The notes under the pieces: model-generated
The model's input: the letters and a program-made list of their open reading frames with translations, nothing else
Told to the model about the DNA's origin: nothing
Databases searched by the model: none
From: Gigantopelta aegis
Taxonomy: Eukaryota > Mollusca > Gastropoda > Neomphalida > Peltospiridae
Direction: 5' to 3'
Length of the DNA stretch: 64,000 nt
NCBI RefSeq assembly: GCF_016097555.1
Contig: NC_054709.1
Location: forward strand, 28,602,917 to 28,666,916
Shown here: positions 45,017 through 60,200 of the stretch, in pieces
Numbering within the stretch: position 1 is the first letter of the stretch
Layout of the letters: each line of letters opens with the position of its first letter
Program-made: the position numbers and the translations under genes

Positions 45017-48000
45017 ATGGCAGGGGACAGATGGATCTTCACGAAATCGCAACTTATGAATACCCCAAGTCGAAAATGTGGTATAGACGCCGACAAGGAA
45101 CTTGACTATAGACAACAGGCAGCAAATTTGATACAAGACATGGGTCAAAGACTTCAAGTGTATCCAGAATACAGTTACCGATATACCGCGCATGGCTCGT
45201 GTCGTTCGCAGAAAACCGCCATTTGCAATTTTCTTGGAAACAAACGGAACCAAAACAATCAAATAAATGCGTATTTCGCGTTTTCCTGAGCATAAACCGG
45301 CATTTGTTTTTGTGCCTTTTTACGCGATTTTTGTTAAACTTGTTCTGATGCCGATCAATAAAATTGTGTACTCTGTGACCCCATGCTATGGGTCCAGAAT
45401 AATTTGCAAAATAAGTCAAACATACTAACACAACTGTCTAGTAGCATAAGTTCTGCTTTTATTGTTCATCAAGCAACAAATTATTTCATACTAACAGAAA
45501 GACTTCCAAACATTCCAGCATGCATGCTAATACTAACACAAAACTTATGCCTGAATGTTTAGAAGTTTTGCCGTAAGATTGGTTACCTAAAGTCCAAACC
45601 GAATTTTTAACAACTACATTAAATTAATATCCTACCTTTAATTACCGTTGCCTTTCTTTCAGATTTTGTCCAGACAAAAGTTCTGAGAAAACCATTACAG
45701 TGACACACATTCCACATATGAGACTAACGATGTCACCAGTATCTACTTCGATATGATGTCTTCACATTTGCTTTTATATCATAACACATGACGTTGTTAG
45801 ATTAAGTTATATCCTTTCACCCCTCTTGGAGAGTATTCCATAAAAAGACAAAATGGCAGTGGACACAAAATTACATGCTTTTCCCCCTATGCGATCTCAG
45901 CGAAGTCGATATAGGTGACATAATTATCACCTAGTGTTTGAAATCGTCATTGTAATGGGGTTTTTTTCAAGATTTCTGTCTGGACAAAATGTGGGTAACA
46001 TTTAATGAAAAATAAAGATAGAAAAGCAATATATCATAGTTGTAAATATTTTGATTCAGACTTTAGATAGATTCTAGTTGCACCACATTTAGCCAAAAAG
46101 TGAAGGGAGATGGGTATTGTGTCTTTAAGAAACTATATTTGGACCATTTAAGTGTAATCAGATATGCATATTACATTTTAGTATGACAATATTAGACATG
46201 GAAATAAACTAATACACGGAGGGGGGGGGGGTAAATCGAAGTTTGTGAGCATTGTAATTATTTCTTGTCTGGAAACGATAATAAAGAAAATAATCTGGAC
46301 ATTTTAGTGTGTTTTCAGCTTAAGTGGGTAGCCTCAAAAATATATAACTAAAAATAAGTATCAACATTGTCAAAAAAATTCATTGTACAAGCCCTTGAAA
46401 ATTGCAAAAATGATAATTTCAGTCGCACAAATCTTAATTTAACATAACCTATTTTTTGTTTGCTCATTTAAGGACACCATTTACATGAACATAACAGCCT
46501 GTTACAGGTTAAGCATAATGGAAATGGGTTGCACATTTTCAGTTCTCTGAGGCCTGTTGTGACCATAAATTGACCATTACCAGACTATTTTCTGCCTTGT
46601 GCAGATGGGGATGGGGGGGGAGGGGAATATAAAAATATAACCAGGACTAGGTCTGGTATTTGCCAGTCACAAATTTTATTTAAATTTGGTGACGTAATTT
46701 AATCCAATAATTGCAGTTTTGTCAGAAAATAACTGGGGTTTTACCATTTTTAAGACTAACAATAAGTAATTTGTCGTAAAGCGTTTTGCTTACCAGAGCT
46801 AATCCTAATAATGTTTTCAAGACGGCAAGTTATATTGTTAATAAACAGGGCACCATATTTATAAGGTCTCACAGAACATATTGGTGAACAACAGCAATAA
46901 ACAAAACCTAAATTTTGAGCTTCCTTTAAAATTGTATTTTTAATCAATGTATGTCACTGATTGTCGTACATTATAAAGTTTCCCTACATTAAAAACTTTA
47001 GTATGTTTATTAACATGGGAATTAACATGGGAATTTACGTAATCTTGTTTTGATTTGATTTGAAATATATACACATTAATAAGCCATGATTCTGTTAACA
47101 TGTCTGGATTCATTATTTTTAAAAGCCTGTTTTTACAAAATTCCTTAACTTTTATCAGAAATCAGCTGTGCATCAACACAGCAATTGTGTACATGCATCG
47201 TTTTTACATGTTCCAAAGCTTCACTCGATTCCATCGCAATGTAAGTATATCCTGCACCCAAATTCTACCAAGCCCAATGGTAAAGCTCTTGACTGATGGT
47301 CGGTTGGTCTAGGATCGATCCCTGTCCGTGTGCCCATTGGGCTATTTCTCGTTCTAGCTAGTGCACCACAACTGGTATGTGCTATCCTGTATGTGGGATG
47401 GTGCATATAAAAAAAAATAAAAAATTGTAGTATGTTTCCTCTTTAAGATTATAGGTAAAAATTATAGCCAATGATTTATAAATCAATGTGCTCTAGTGAT
47501 GCTGTTAAACAAAACACTTTCGATCCATGTCATTGAACCCACTGATACCGTATATCGCTGTGTATTAGCCGACTCCATGCAGTTTCACCCTCCAAATCGG
47601 CTTTAAAATTATAGACCGTGTATATAAGCCGACCCCCCTATATAAAACTAACCAAGTCAGATGTCTGTGTGGTCTACAAAATGACAAAGTACATCTGCTT
47701 TCAAACGTCATTTGTCACAGCAAACTTATCCGGAAGCAGTAGCCGATTTCTATTTATAGAAACGGTGTCCAGTTAATTTATTTCTCGTAAAATATAAGTA
47801 CCAAGATAGCGAAATATACCTAAACATTCTTGATTGCAGCCACACGTTAAAAACACAGTGACTGTTTGCATTGTTGATTGTGCTAATCGGTCTTTTCATT
47901 ACTAGTCGGCTATACCCTACCATACCCAACCACCCGTGTCGATTAATCCCAAGCCGACAAATGAAGCTGGAACAATTAACGTGTTCACCTGTTTAGTAAG

Positions 48001-51000
48001 CAGTTTTGTAATGATATGTGACCTGCGAAGTTTTCCGAAATTGTTTTGATCGGTCACCATTTATTGTTGTTTAAACAGATAAATATTACTAAATAACTTT
48101 TAAACACCAACATTTATTTAAAAGTACAGTACTTGCAATGTTCTATTGATGTTTCAAAAATTTTGGTTTTTGGGAATTATCCTAAAACTATATCTCTGCT
48201 TGTTCCATTATGAATTTTTTTGCAGGTGATATTGAAATCTGTGTATTATGTGTAGATACGGTTTCAGTTTGTGATCTTTAATAATTTTTGTGCTGGGGTG
48301 TCGTTAGATATTTCATTTGTTTATTTTTTTATTTTTTTTTAAGGTTATGGCTCCTGCATGTCTCTTTCTGGCTGCCAAGGTGGAGGAGCAGTTGCGGAAG
48401 TTGGAACATGTGCTGAAGGTTGCTCACATGTGTCTTCACAGAGAGGGCCCAGCCCTTGACGTCAAGAGTGAAGTATGCACAATTGTCATTTTGTTCTGTC
48501 TGTCGGGGTTTGTAGGTTTTTGAGAGGTACTATTTATGTACTTACATTTGTTTAAGATAGAGGTGTCAGGAATATATCCAGAAATTATATCCAGAACTTT
48601 TTCTACATGGTCTTATGACATTGGGAAAATTAGCACACTTTAATCGTAATTGGGATGGGTTTTTTTAGGCCGTTGAATAATGCAATGTACCATTATTAAA
48701 TTAATTTATTAAAACAGACATCATTACAAAAATGGGGCGGGATGTAGCCCAGTAGTACTTCACATGTTCTATGCACGGTCAGTGTGAGATCGATCCCCGT
48801 CAGTGGCCCCATTGTGTTATTTCTCGTTCCAGCCAGTGCACTACGACTGGTATATCAAAAGCCGTGGTATGTACTAACCTGTCTGTGGGATGGTGCGTAT
48901 AAAAGATCCTTTGCTGCTAAAAGACGAGTAGCCCATGAAGTCGCGACAGCGGGTTTCCTCTCTTTAATATCTGTATGGTCTTTAACCATATGTCTGACGT
49001 CACATAGCCGTAAATAAAATGTGTTGACTGCATCGTTAAATAAAACATTTCTTTCTTTCATTACAAAAATGTTTACAAACAAATTGGGAATTTTCATTGC
49101 CACTTGCTTTTGGGAAGGGCCCTGTGTTCAGTACTGTAGAATGGCTGGATAAATCCCAGGGTATTAACCTTTAGACTACTGGATTAATTTTTAACAAAAA
49201 CCACGTTGAGTGGGTACAAGTTTATAATTTTTACTCACATATATTCACTTAAATGTTTCATAAATACATGAAATAAAGTTCATATATGAATCGGTAAGTA
49301 TTATTTTCGTGTCTTTTTTTGTAATTTTTATTATTTTAGATCGGCTAATGGTGATTAAAATTAGGCAAAAAATCGAAAAAGTTGCGTTTACTTACGGGTA
49401 TTTGTGGCCAGCTGTCCAGTATTTATGTCCATTATTCCCGATAACAGTGGTTTTCTGACCAGAATTTTTTTTAAGACCCTAATTACGATTCATATTGCAA
49501 TATTTGGTAATTTTCGTTGTTGGTAAAACGATCAAATTTATTATCAAATTAGCTGTTACAATCAGCTATCGATCCCTGAAAATTACCGCGACGTGCCACC
49601 ATTGTTGTCAAGCGAAAATACTTGCCGAAAACCACTTTTTGAACTCAAAATTTCAAGGTATTTTCAATTGAAAAAAATCAAAACAAAAACCACCATTTTG
49701 AAAAAAAATCTTTTTTCTTTAATTATATTTCCGTTTCCGGTGAGTGTCGTGTGCAAAACGGCGGGAAATATGAATTGGGGAATGCACTGTATACAGTGTA
49801 CCGTATATCGACTGACGTGACGTCGGGCGAGATATCTCGCCTGCAGTAGTCAGAAGGTTAATGACTAGTTACAATAAAAAAAAAAAGAATTATCAGTTGG
49901 GCTCCCCTGATGTGATGATAGATTATTCCTATTTGAATATCCAGTTTAGTATGTTCGCGATGGCTTTCATTTGTACATACGGGGCGGGATGTAGCCCAGT
50001 GGTAAATTTGAATATCCAGTTTAGTATGTTAGCGATGGCTTTCATTTGTACATACGGGGCGGGATGTAGCCCAGTGGTAAATTTGAATATCCAGTTTAGT
50101 ATGTTCGCGATGGCTTTCATTTGTACATACGGGGCGGGATGTAGCCCAGTGGTAAATTTGAATATCCAGTTTAGTATGTTCGCGATGGCTTTCATTTGTA
50201 CATACGGGGCGGGATGTAGCCCAGTGGTAAATTTGAATATCCAGTTTAGTATGTTCGCGATGGCTTTCATTTGTACATACGGGGCGGGATGTAGCCCAGT
50301 GGTAAAGTGTTCGCTTGATGTGCGGTCGGTCTAGGATCGATCCCCGTTGGTGGACCCATTGGACTATTTCTCGCACCAGCCAGTGCTCCACAACTGGTGT
50401 AACAAAGTCCGTGGTATGTACTATCCTGTCTGTGAGATGGTGCATATAAAAGATCCCTTGCTGTTAATCGAAAAGAGTAGCCCACGAAGTGGCGACAGCA
50501 GGTTTCCTCTCTAAATATATGTGTGATCCTTAACCATATGTCAGACACCATATAACCATAAATAAAATGTGTTGAGTGTGTGTTATTTAATAAAACATTT
50601 CTTTCTTTCATTTGTACATAAAGAAAAAAGTTACTAAAGGTAAAATTAGCAATTTGTAGTCCATCCCAGAGAACACAACAATATAATAGTTGTTATAATT
50701 TAGATGCTTATGTTGAGGTGTGCAGACAGACACTGCTCTCTTTATGTTTTCGAGAAATTGATGACTCGTATGATTCTTTGTTGACCTCTTTTTATTCCGT
50801 TATGTAATGTGTTTACAGGTATAGTTGTAAATGGTGGTCATATATTATGGGTGTTTGACGGTGGCCATTTTAAAATTGATGATCCAGTTTGTATGACTTG
50901 AACAGCATCTTTCTACACTTTTGATATACCCTTAGGGATATACCGGACGCACAAAACTTGCGTATAGGACGCACTAAAACTTAACTGGACCCGCAGAAAT

Positions 51001-54000
51001 AGAGATACTGCGTACCGTGGGTCATTTTCAGTAACCCTGTCCACTATCAAAGATCGATCATTCTGTGTAACACACTATTTCTTTTCTACCTTTAAACTGC
51101 ATATTCAAATGGGGATTCCCCATATGGAAAACAAAAAGTTTTAATCTCTGGGAACACTGCGTCTTTATCCTTTGCTGCGCTTAATCGGGTAAAGTTAGTA
51201 ATTTCCGGAAAGAGATGGCGGATTTGCAATCATTCGGAACTTCTCGTCGACAGGCCGAACACAATCGGAAATTCCCGGTCAAATAAAACAAATTGGTTAA
51301 ATGTTCTGATTTGCATTAACAAACAAGTAGCACTATTCATAAACAACGCATGGTATTGTGAGTGTCATTTAGTTTGCAGGAAATGGTTCAAATACAGATC
51401 AAAGTGAAATGTTGATTTTGAAAGAATAAACAATGAATACTGACATTGATTTCCCGAAAGGAAAAGCAACAACACAACTTGTTAAATTTACTTTAATGAA
51501 ACATATAGTATACACGTGATTTGTTGTCTGCAGCTCTCTGTCGATTGTGTGGTTTTGGGACCCTTTGTTTTCAGGTTGGGACCCCCAGAAAAGAAAGAGG
51601 TGAGTCCAAAAGGGACCCCCATTTCAGAAAAACAAGGTAAATCCCTGTACCCTTTTGCATTTGTGTGTACCATTTGTTTGCAATCTGTGTGTGTTTTTTT
51701 TTGCAGACATATCTTGAACAAGCTCAGGAACTTGTAACCAATGAGAACATTCTACTTCAGACATTAGGTTAGTATATTGTGTGGTTTTCTTTTTCATATT
51801 ATTATTTATCGCAAATAATTTGTCACTTAAGGTAATGCCCTTAGAAAAGAATAAATAACATGAATTCTTTACAGGCAACATTCTGTTCAGTACAGTATAG
51901 TGTCATGAATTGGTAAAACACTAATTGCTAATCAATTTTCAATTGTCTAGAAATAACGCTAATCGAGATTTTAAAAACAAAATGTTCCCCGATTTAGTAA
52001 GAGAAAATGCAAATTTTTACTGAATGGCCATTAATATCAATGTTAGATGCTTCATTCAATTACAGGTATTCCTTGCTTATACTGGGTGTGCGGTCTGTTT
52101 GGGATCAATCACCATCGATGGGCCCATTGGGCTATTTTTTCGTTCCGGCCAGTGCACCATGACTGGTATATTAAAGGCCGTGTTGTGTACTACCCTGTCT
52201 GTGGGATGGTGCATATAAAAGATCCCTTGCTGCTAATCGAAAAGAGTGGCCCATGAAGTGGCGACAGCTGGTTTCCTCTCTCATTATCTGTGAGGTCCGT
52301 AACCATATATCTGACGCCATATAGCTGTCAAAATGTGTTGAGTGCGTCATTAAATACAATATTTCATTGCTTACACTGGGAATTTCAGGGCTGGGGTCTA
52401 GCTCAGTCAGTAGAACACTTCCCTAGGGTGCTAAGAGTCAAATGGTATAATCCCCTCCAATTTTTTTGTTTTGTTTTCCATCCTGATCAATGCTTTGTGA
52501 CTGGTATTTTGAGTGGCATTTACTGCCTATTTGCTGTCAGTTTCAGGGGCGGGACATGGCCCAGTGGTAAAGCGCTCGCTTGATGCACGGTCGGTCTGGG
52601 ATCGATCCCCGTTGGTGGGCCCATTGGGCCATTTCTCGTCACAGCCAGTGCACCATGATTGGTATATCAAAGGCCGTGGTATGTGCTATCCTGTCTGGGA
52701 TGGTGCATATAAAAGATCCCTTGCTACTAATGGAACAATGTGGCGGGTTTCTATGACTGTCAAAATGACAGTATGTTTGACATCCATTAGCCGATGATTA
52801 ATAAATCAAAAAATGTGGAGCACTACTAAACTTTCCTGTTTTTATTCCAGGTTTTGACATGCAGGTTGACCATCCTCACTCTACTGTGGTAAGAACCAGC
52901 CAGCTTGTGAAAGGTAAGTTGTCTCCCTGTATGTGGTAAGTTCTGTATCTGTGTGGTATTCAGCACCTTGTAATCCACCCCCACTCACCCCCACCTATCT
53001 CCAATGGATTTGTTCACTTTAGTTTATGTCAAAGTGGGCATACTACATTTTCGCCTTGTCTATCTTTAGAGATAGGTGAGAACGTACTGTTTTTTCTTCT
53101 TTTTTTTAGGGAGTGAGATGTGGTAGAGTGCTCGCTTGGTCTGTTTCGGATCGATCCCCATAGGTGGGCCCTTTGTGCAATTTTTTTTTCAAGCCACTGT
53201 ACCACAACTAGTATATCAAATGCCATGGTATGTGCAATGCTTTCTGTGCTACTAATGGATTAATGTAGCAGGTTTCCTTTCAAAAATGTCAAAATTACCA
53301 AGTGTTTGACAACCAATAGCCCATAATTAATAAATCAATGTGCTCTAGTGGTGTCGTTAAACGAAACACTTTAAACACTTCTGTGACTCGAAATTGGAAG
53401 GCAATATGACAGTTGCTATGGTGAAAGCATCATATTTTGCTTCTGACTTTATATATATTGTTTTTGTCAAAAACGTTAGCTAATTTAGATATAGTGAATC
53501 ATTATCTAGAATGGGAAAACAAAGATCTATACAATCCTAAGAACAAGTTAAAGGGACACACCCTAGTTACGTTTATTTGTTAACCATTACAGCGTTGTTT
53601 TTCGCTATTAAACCCCATTTTTCACAAATAAAATTGCACTTTACTTACATTTTATTATTTAGAATACACATTTCCATTCACCTGAAGTGCTTTTTGGTAA
53701 TCCTGATGTTTGTAAAACCACGAAATGCATTTTTTGCATTTTTTTCACAAAACGTGTTGTCGAGAAAAAAACGTTAAGCAAGCGAGGTCCAATCTATTTT
53801 TAGAGGGGATATTTCCATTTCAATGTCAGACGTTGGTATATCACGTGACCGTTATCATTTTGGTTCGGTTTGTTTTCTCGTGCATGGTTCGCGCAATAAA
53901 CATCCGATTTGTTGTTGTGCATTTGTGAGATTTTTCTTCACACTTCGTGAAAATTTTCAGTAACAATAAAGTTCAGACAAGTAAGTGTCTCAATACAAAA

Positions 54001-57000
54001 CGTTACAAACCCTTAAAACCAATAATTTTGCTAAGTCTTACGATATCTGGAGAGGGGATATAGAGCCACTGATTTTCCGTTTCAGATTTTTCCCTTTTCC
54101 GTTTTATAATGTTACAAATTCCATTTTTTTCCGTTTCAGTATTAAACAAATTCTGTTTTTGTTTCACACACGCACGCACGCGCGCGCGCACACACACACA
54201 CACCGCGCAATTAATTGCTGGTGTAAAATAAATATGCAATGAGGTAAAACATGTCAGTAGTTTGTATTTATTTTTGGTTTAAATTTAAACACGAATACGC
54301 CACGACACCGACTTCGGCGGACTTTTTCTTTACGATATGATCGGGAAAATAATTATAAACGATCATACTATAAACCACTTCCCTTGTATAATTTATTTTG
54401 AACAAAGCCTGGCATACAATATGCAATTACTGCATTCCTTTGTGAGATCGGAAATATGGCAATGCCGCAAATGTTAAAAATTAATAAGCAAACATAACAT
54501 ATCTTTCATTTGAGTAAATATTGGACAATTTTAGCTCACAATGTTCGGTTTTTCCCGTTAAATCGCCGGGAATAAGCGAAGAAAACACGACCGGTAAAAC
54601 GTCTAGATACTCTACATTTGGCGTAACATACAAAGGTACTAGTGTCGTAGCGTAGCACAGGCAGATGTCGGTGTCCATAATTTCTAGTTCGAAAAATAAT
54701 TTTTAATTAATCAAATGAGCTATTTAAAGTTAAATAATGTTTTGGAAAAAAAATTGGGAATTCCGTTTCAGATAGGTATTTCCGCGATTCCGGAAAATCA
54801 GTGCCTCTAGGGATAAGACCAGGACAGAACAGTTGGAACATGTCCAGGAGACGTGAAACGAACGCACCCCAAGTCTGTGAAATTTGTCGTGACGTAGGCA
54901 TTGTTGTGCTTCTTCCGGTGACATCAGAATACTAACTTTCAAAATTATTTCAAGCAATTGGGACATGGGTATTCCCATGGTATTTATCGATATAAAACCT
55001 GCTTTTTCACTCCATTTGATAAAAACATGATCTAAGTGTGTTACAGTTTTGTAGATTAACCAAATTGTAATTTATTTTCGCTGGATGGAACTAGGGTGTG
55101 CGGCTTTAAAGTAATTTTGATACACAAAAAAAGTTTATGGTAGGCAAGCGATTTAGTTCTGTGAAATTCTATGGCGGATGTCTTAATGATATCTGGTCAT
55201 ATGTTCAATTTGCTTTATTTTTGCAATTGTTCCAAAAAAATAATAACTTGCATTTTTTTTTCTTTTGTTAAAATCAGGGTTTCTAGATTATGGTAGCCCT
55301 ACTCTCATGGGTAGTAAATAACTACTATTACGATCGATGCCCAATGGCTAGTGAAAAAAAGTTTGTCAAATTCTGCATTTACGTCGTTATTTTGTAAATA
55401 TGAATATCCTGCCCTCCACTGACACACACCGCCGCCGCCCCCCCCCCCCCCCCCCCCCCCCCCCAATCTTAGTGTTTTTTAAGCTCCGTCTACATCTTTA
55501 GGTGACGTATCCGATTATGACTATCAGTAAAATTGTATTTACTTTTAAAGTAAAGTAGGACTAGTGGATTTTTAATGGTGGCTAGTAAATGTTTTTAATT
55601 ACTGATCCCACGGCTAGTGGATTTGATAAACATTCTAGAAGCCGTGGAACTTGAAACCTAACTCTGCATGCCTCTGTATGTTGTTACTTTTTGTCTGGCA
55701 CTTATAAAATGAAAGGCAAGATGTATGTATTAATTTCCGGGTGGCAGCGACAACAGCAGCCGCATCAGCTTTCTGTGTTTAGCTCAATGTTAAAGTTTCA
55801 TATATAGGAAGCCCTGGAACTTGAAACCTAACTCTGCATGCCCCTGTATGTTGTTACTTTTTGTCTTGGCACTTATAAAATGAAAGGCAAGATGTATGTA
55901 TTAATTTCCGGGTGGCAGCGACAACAGCAGCCGCATCAGCTTTCTGTGTTTAGCTCAATGTTAAAGTTTCATATATAGGTCCATTTTTCAAAAGCTGCAA
56001 GTCCTAGATTAATGAAATTTTGTGTATAATTCACCTCTTTAAACATGCATTGGGATGACCTGAAAAGGTATTATGCTAAAAAAATCTTCACAATTGATTT
56101 GTGGTTGGGATAAAAAATGTTTTTATTAAAAAGCAAAATAAAAGATGCATCGGTAGCACTGAATATTTGATAAATTTCCCACAAATGGATGACTGATGCG
56201 CAAATGAAGATTGTTAATGCAGTTTGTGGAGGCCTGAACTTCAATTCCAACGATCCAGCATCGTAAATCCGATAATGAAAAGACTTCATTATTAATTGTG
56301 CACATGCAGGGTTGAAGCTTGACTATGGTGGTCAGCAGCACCAGTTAAAATTAATTGTTACCTGTCCTTGTTAAATTTTGTAGCCCTGTGGTAAAGTGCT
56401 CGCTTTATGCCTGGTCAGTCTAGGATTGACCATTTACTTGAAACCGTTACATTGACTGGCTATAATTGGTTGTAGTGCCCTTATTTTTGCCTGTAGTTAA
56501 TAATGGTTTTAAAGTTAACCTTTTGACAAAATTAATGACGCTTATCATTACTGTATGATTTTTCTTAACCCTAATTTTAAACTTAACCCATTTTCTTTCT
56601 GGGGAAGGCCTTCAATTCCATAGCGCCATACCCAAAAAAAAAACAATTTCTGGCAGAAACACTGGGCATGGTAAATATGATGGATTGTTATTTTCCTGCA
56701 TACCATGTTCTAGTCACTCAACTAAATTAATTGAATTTAAATTTATACAAAAATCCTGGTTATTCTTTTGTTCCATGTCACCACTCGCTTCTGGTGACTG
56801 TTCATACAAAATGTAACTGCATATGGGGTTAACCTTTTGACAGAAGTAATTAATCTTATCATTACTGTATGATTTTCTTAACCCTAAACATAACCCATAC
56901 TTTTCTGTTGACTGTAGTTGCATTCAATTCCATAGCGCCAAACCCAAAAATTTCTTCTTGACTGAAACACTGGTGGCGAATACAATACATATCACGAATA

Positions 57001-57184
57001 TGAGGTGACAAATACAAATATGTCTTCACATCCATGAATACAAAAATAAAAAAGGTTTTTCCAGAAAGGAAGAACAGTATTGTTGGGGGTTTTGGGTTAT
57101 TTTATTTGAAGTAAAAATTATTCATTAAGAGTGTATCGAATGCTGGTCAGCACACCCCAAAACAAACTCTCCTCCTCCTCCTCC

Positions 57185-57234
<50 letters not shown>

Positions 57235-60200
57235 TTTACTGTCCATAAATAATTGTGACGAAATTAAAAATAGACATCTACAACTTTGGTGTCATTTTAT
57301 TTATTAATATTATCAGTTAAACTCCGCTATTACCACCATTTATTAAATGGTTTTATATTGGGGAAATCCTAGTAGCGGATAAATGGTAATTTATTACAAT
57401 GAACTGTCATGGCAAATTTAAAGACATTTGTGAGTTTGTCCCTTATTTCCTTAAAGGAATAATCCGGCAAGGCTTTTGGGGTGTGCATGTTCAACAATAT
57501 TTAATGCACATTGTTGCCTAAAATATTTGTATATTAATTGATATGAGTTGACTGAACAGTGTGGGGCGAGTTGACCGGCTCTCAGTGTGTGTCTGTTGTC
57601 TAGTCCAGAATCACGTTCTCTCTAAGGAACGAGGGGCAGGACGTAGCCCAGTAGTAGAGCGCTCGCTTGATGCACGGTCAGTCTAGGATCGATCCCTGTC
57701 GGTGGACCCATTGGGCTGTTTCTCGTTCCAGCCAGTGCTCCACAACTGGTGTAACAAAGGCCATGGTATGTACTATCCTGTCTGGGATGGTGCATATAAA
57801 AGATCCCTTGCTGCTAATCGAAAAGAGTAGCCCATGAAGTGGCGACAACGGGTTTCCTCTCCATATCTGTGTGGTCCTTAACCATATGTCTGATGCCATA
57901 TGACCGTAAATAAAATGTTTTGAGTGCGTTGTTAAATAAAACATTTCCTTGCTCCCAGTGTGTCTATTGTCTAGTTCAGAATCACGTTCTCTTTAAGGAA
58001 TACTAACATGTCCACATTTTCATAGGAAATTGCAGCTCTCTCTCTCTGCTGGGACGATATCCCCAATTGTGTTGAACACATGCTCACTTGCCACACTTGT
58101 TTGACGACATGGCTTAGATGTGGGGGAAAACACACAGTGGTGGTTCCACCATGCATGGTCCCAGCGGGGTCCTCTGCCATAAAAAAATTTAAGTGTATTA
58201 TTGATTATTTTTATTTTGCTTTGCTTTAATCAGCTATTTAAAAACTTGCATATTGAAGTCACATTGCATACACTTTACAAAATACACTCGCCATTGACTG
58301 TCACTTTAGAAGCGTCTGTGTGCTTTATCTGATACAAAACGGGTCTGGATATCATCAAAACAATCCAATCAGTATTGCGTTTTGGTTATTGTGAATTGGA
58401 AACATAAATTGCACAGTTACACCCCTAACTACAAATGTTTGGCTCTTCTTCCATGCCAGATTAGTTACACTATGTCGGTATTGTTTATTTTCACTAGATT
58501 TTGTGTGTTAAACGGAGAGCTCTGATCGTTTGCTTTTCATTTCAGACCTTCACAACTGCTACCGTCTGATGTGGTCGAATCATCTCAAAGATAAAACTTG
58601 TGTTGTCATTGTTTACTTTGTATGCAAAATGTATTATTTTGAAACATCGTATATATGATGCTTTGTGATCTTTGAATATTTGTTGCGACAAAATTGCAAG
58701 GTATGTGGTTTGCTATTTACTTTCTATGGCAAAAACAAAAATTGGTTTATTGGGTAAATATCTGTTCACTTTTAAAAAAATATTCTCGGGAAAGTAATGT
58801 CCAGGATTCCTAACTTTCTTGTTTGATCCCTTGCAATTTTGTCATTAGTTTTGAAATGGCAATGAAAATGTTCATCATATTGGTGATTTTAAGGTTTGAA
58901 AACCGAAACATTAAGTGGTTTCTGTGTTTGGATAGCTTACACATTGTGTGCGTGTAAAGAAAATAAATTATTGTAACCCTATGAATATTGATTTGACTGT
59001 GAGCTAATGCAAGTGTCTTCTTTCCACTCTGCGCTGTGACCTTGACCTTGTGCTGATGTCGGGTGTTGCTGGTTTCATTGACGTCTTTGGCACGTGGTCT
59101 GCAGCTCACAAAGACCTCGCCCAGACATCGTACTTTCTCGCAACGAACAGGTGGTCACCAGTTTGCTTTAGCTTCCCTTCACTAAGTCCCTAGCAAATGC
59201 AGATGTTTTCACTGTTGCCTGTGTTTTCAGGGCTGGACCAATCGTGGTAAAATTCATTGGCCCAGGAGCATAATAACTACATCAAAATTTGGCATTTTCT
59301 ATACTACATTATTAATGCATTGCAAAGCTTTTTTTTTTTTTGCTTTTTTTTAAAACCTTAATAAACTGGTGGCTATGGGGTTTGTCCAGCCCTGGTATTG
59401 GATCAGTGTTTGTCCAGGAGAGCTTTGATTTTGTTTTGTTTTTTATTACGAAAAGATTTGCTTTGTTTTTCACTAAAATAGAATGATGTATAAATGTGTT
59501 TTTTCCATGGATATTAATAAGACCCCTCTTAGTATGATAGTGTTCAGCAAATTGTATGTTTGTGCGCGTGACTAGATTGCCTTCAGACTTGAAATCAACT
59601 GATATTGTAACTTCACTTATGGCCTAGAATTTCAAGTTTTCTTTTTTTTTCTTCTTCTTTTTTTTTCTAATTTTTATGTTGTCAGAATAAAGACCAACAT
59701 CGAAAGAAGTGTTGCTATTTAAAAAAAACTGATTATGGGTAGGGCGTAGACCAGTGGTATGCTTACTTGTGGCGCTGTTCTAGCCAGTACATCACGACTG
59801 GTATGTGCTATCCTGTCTGTGGGATGGTGTATATAAAAGATCCCTTGCTTGTGATGGAAAAATGTAGCAGGTTTCCTCACTAAGACTGTCAAAATTACCA
59901 AATGTTTGACATCCAATAGCCGATGATTAATAAATCAATGTGCTCTAGTGGTGTTGTTAAACAAAACAAACTTGGTTTTGCTTTCAGAAATGTCATATGA
60001 TGGCCATGTGATATAGCTATTTTTCAACCCCAAAAAATCCATTCCTACACATTTATCTATGAAGTTTACACAAACAATACTATGGTCTTGATGATTTAAT
60101 TTTTTTTTTATGCATATAATTTTTTCAAGATTTATATATATATATATATATATATATATCTCCAGGAATTAGTTAGTTGAGTAAGCATTTGATGTTGGAT

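Noticed and set aside
47159..47165. Alternative acceptor at 47165 for cyclin T exon 2, with the exon 1 donor at 45157
   Set aside because: It also keeps frame but drops three residues that the family has between RLQ and the LCINTAIV segment. The 45159/47159 pair restores them.
49861..50334. 157-codon frame with 25-residue repeats
   Set aside because: The 75-bp SINE-head array keeps the frame open by period alone. The content is SINE plus flank.
50280..50345. Possible functional tRNA gene from box A/B sequence
   Set aside because: The head has pol III-like boxes but does not fold into a full cloverleaf with acceptor stem, and the same sequence recurs in more than 20 SINE copies.
58551..58612. 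Possible extra cyclin T exon after TTTCATTTCAG
   Set aside because: The translation has no similarity to cyclin T, and the exons at 52851 and 59105 already join in frame with conserved sequence.
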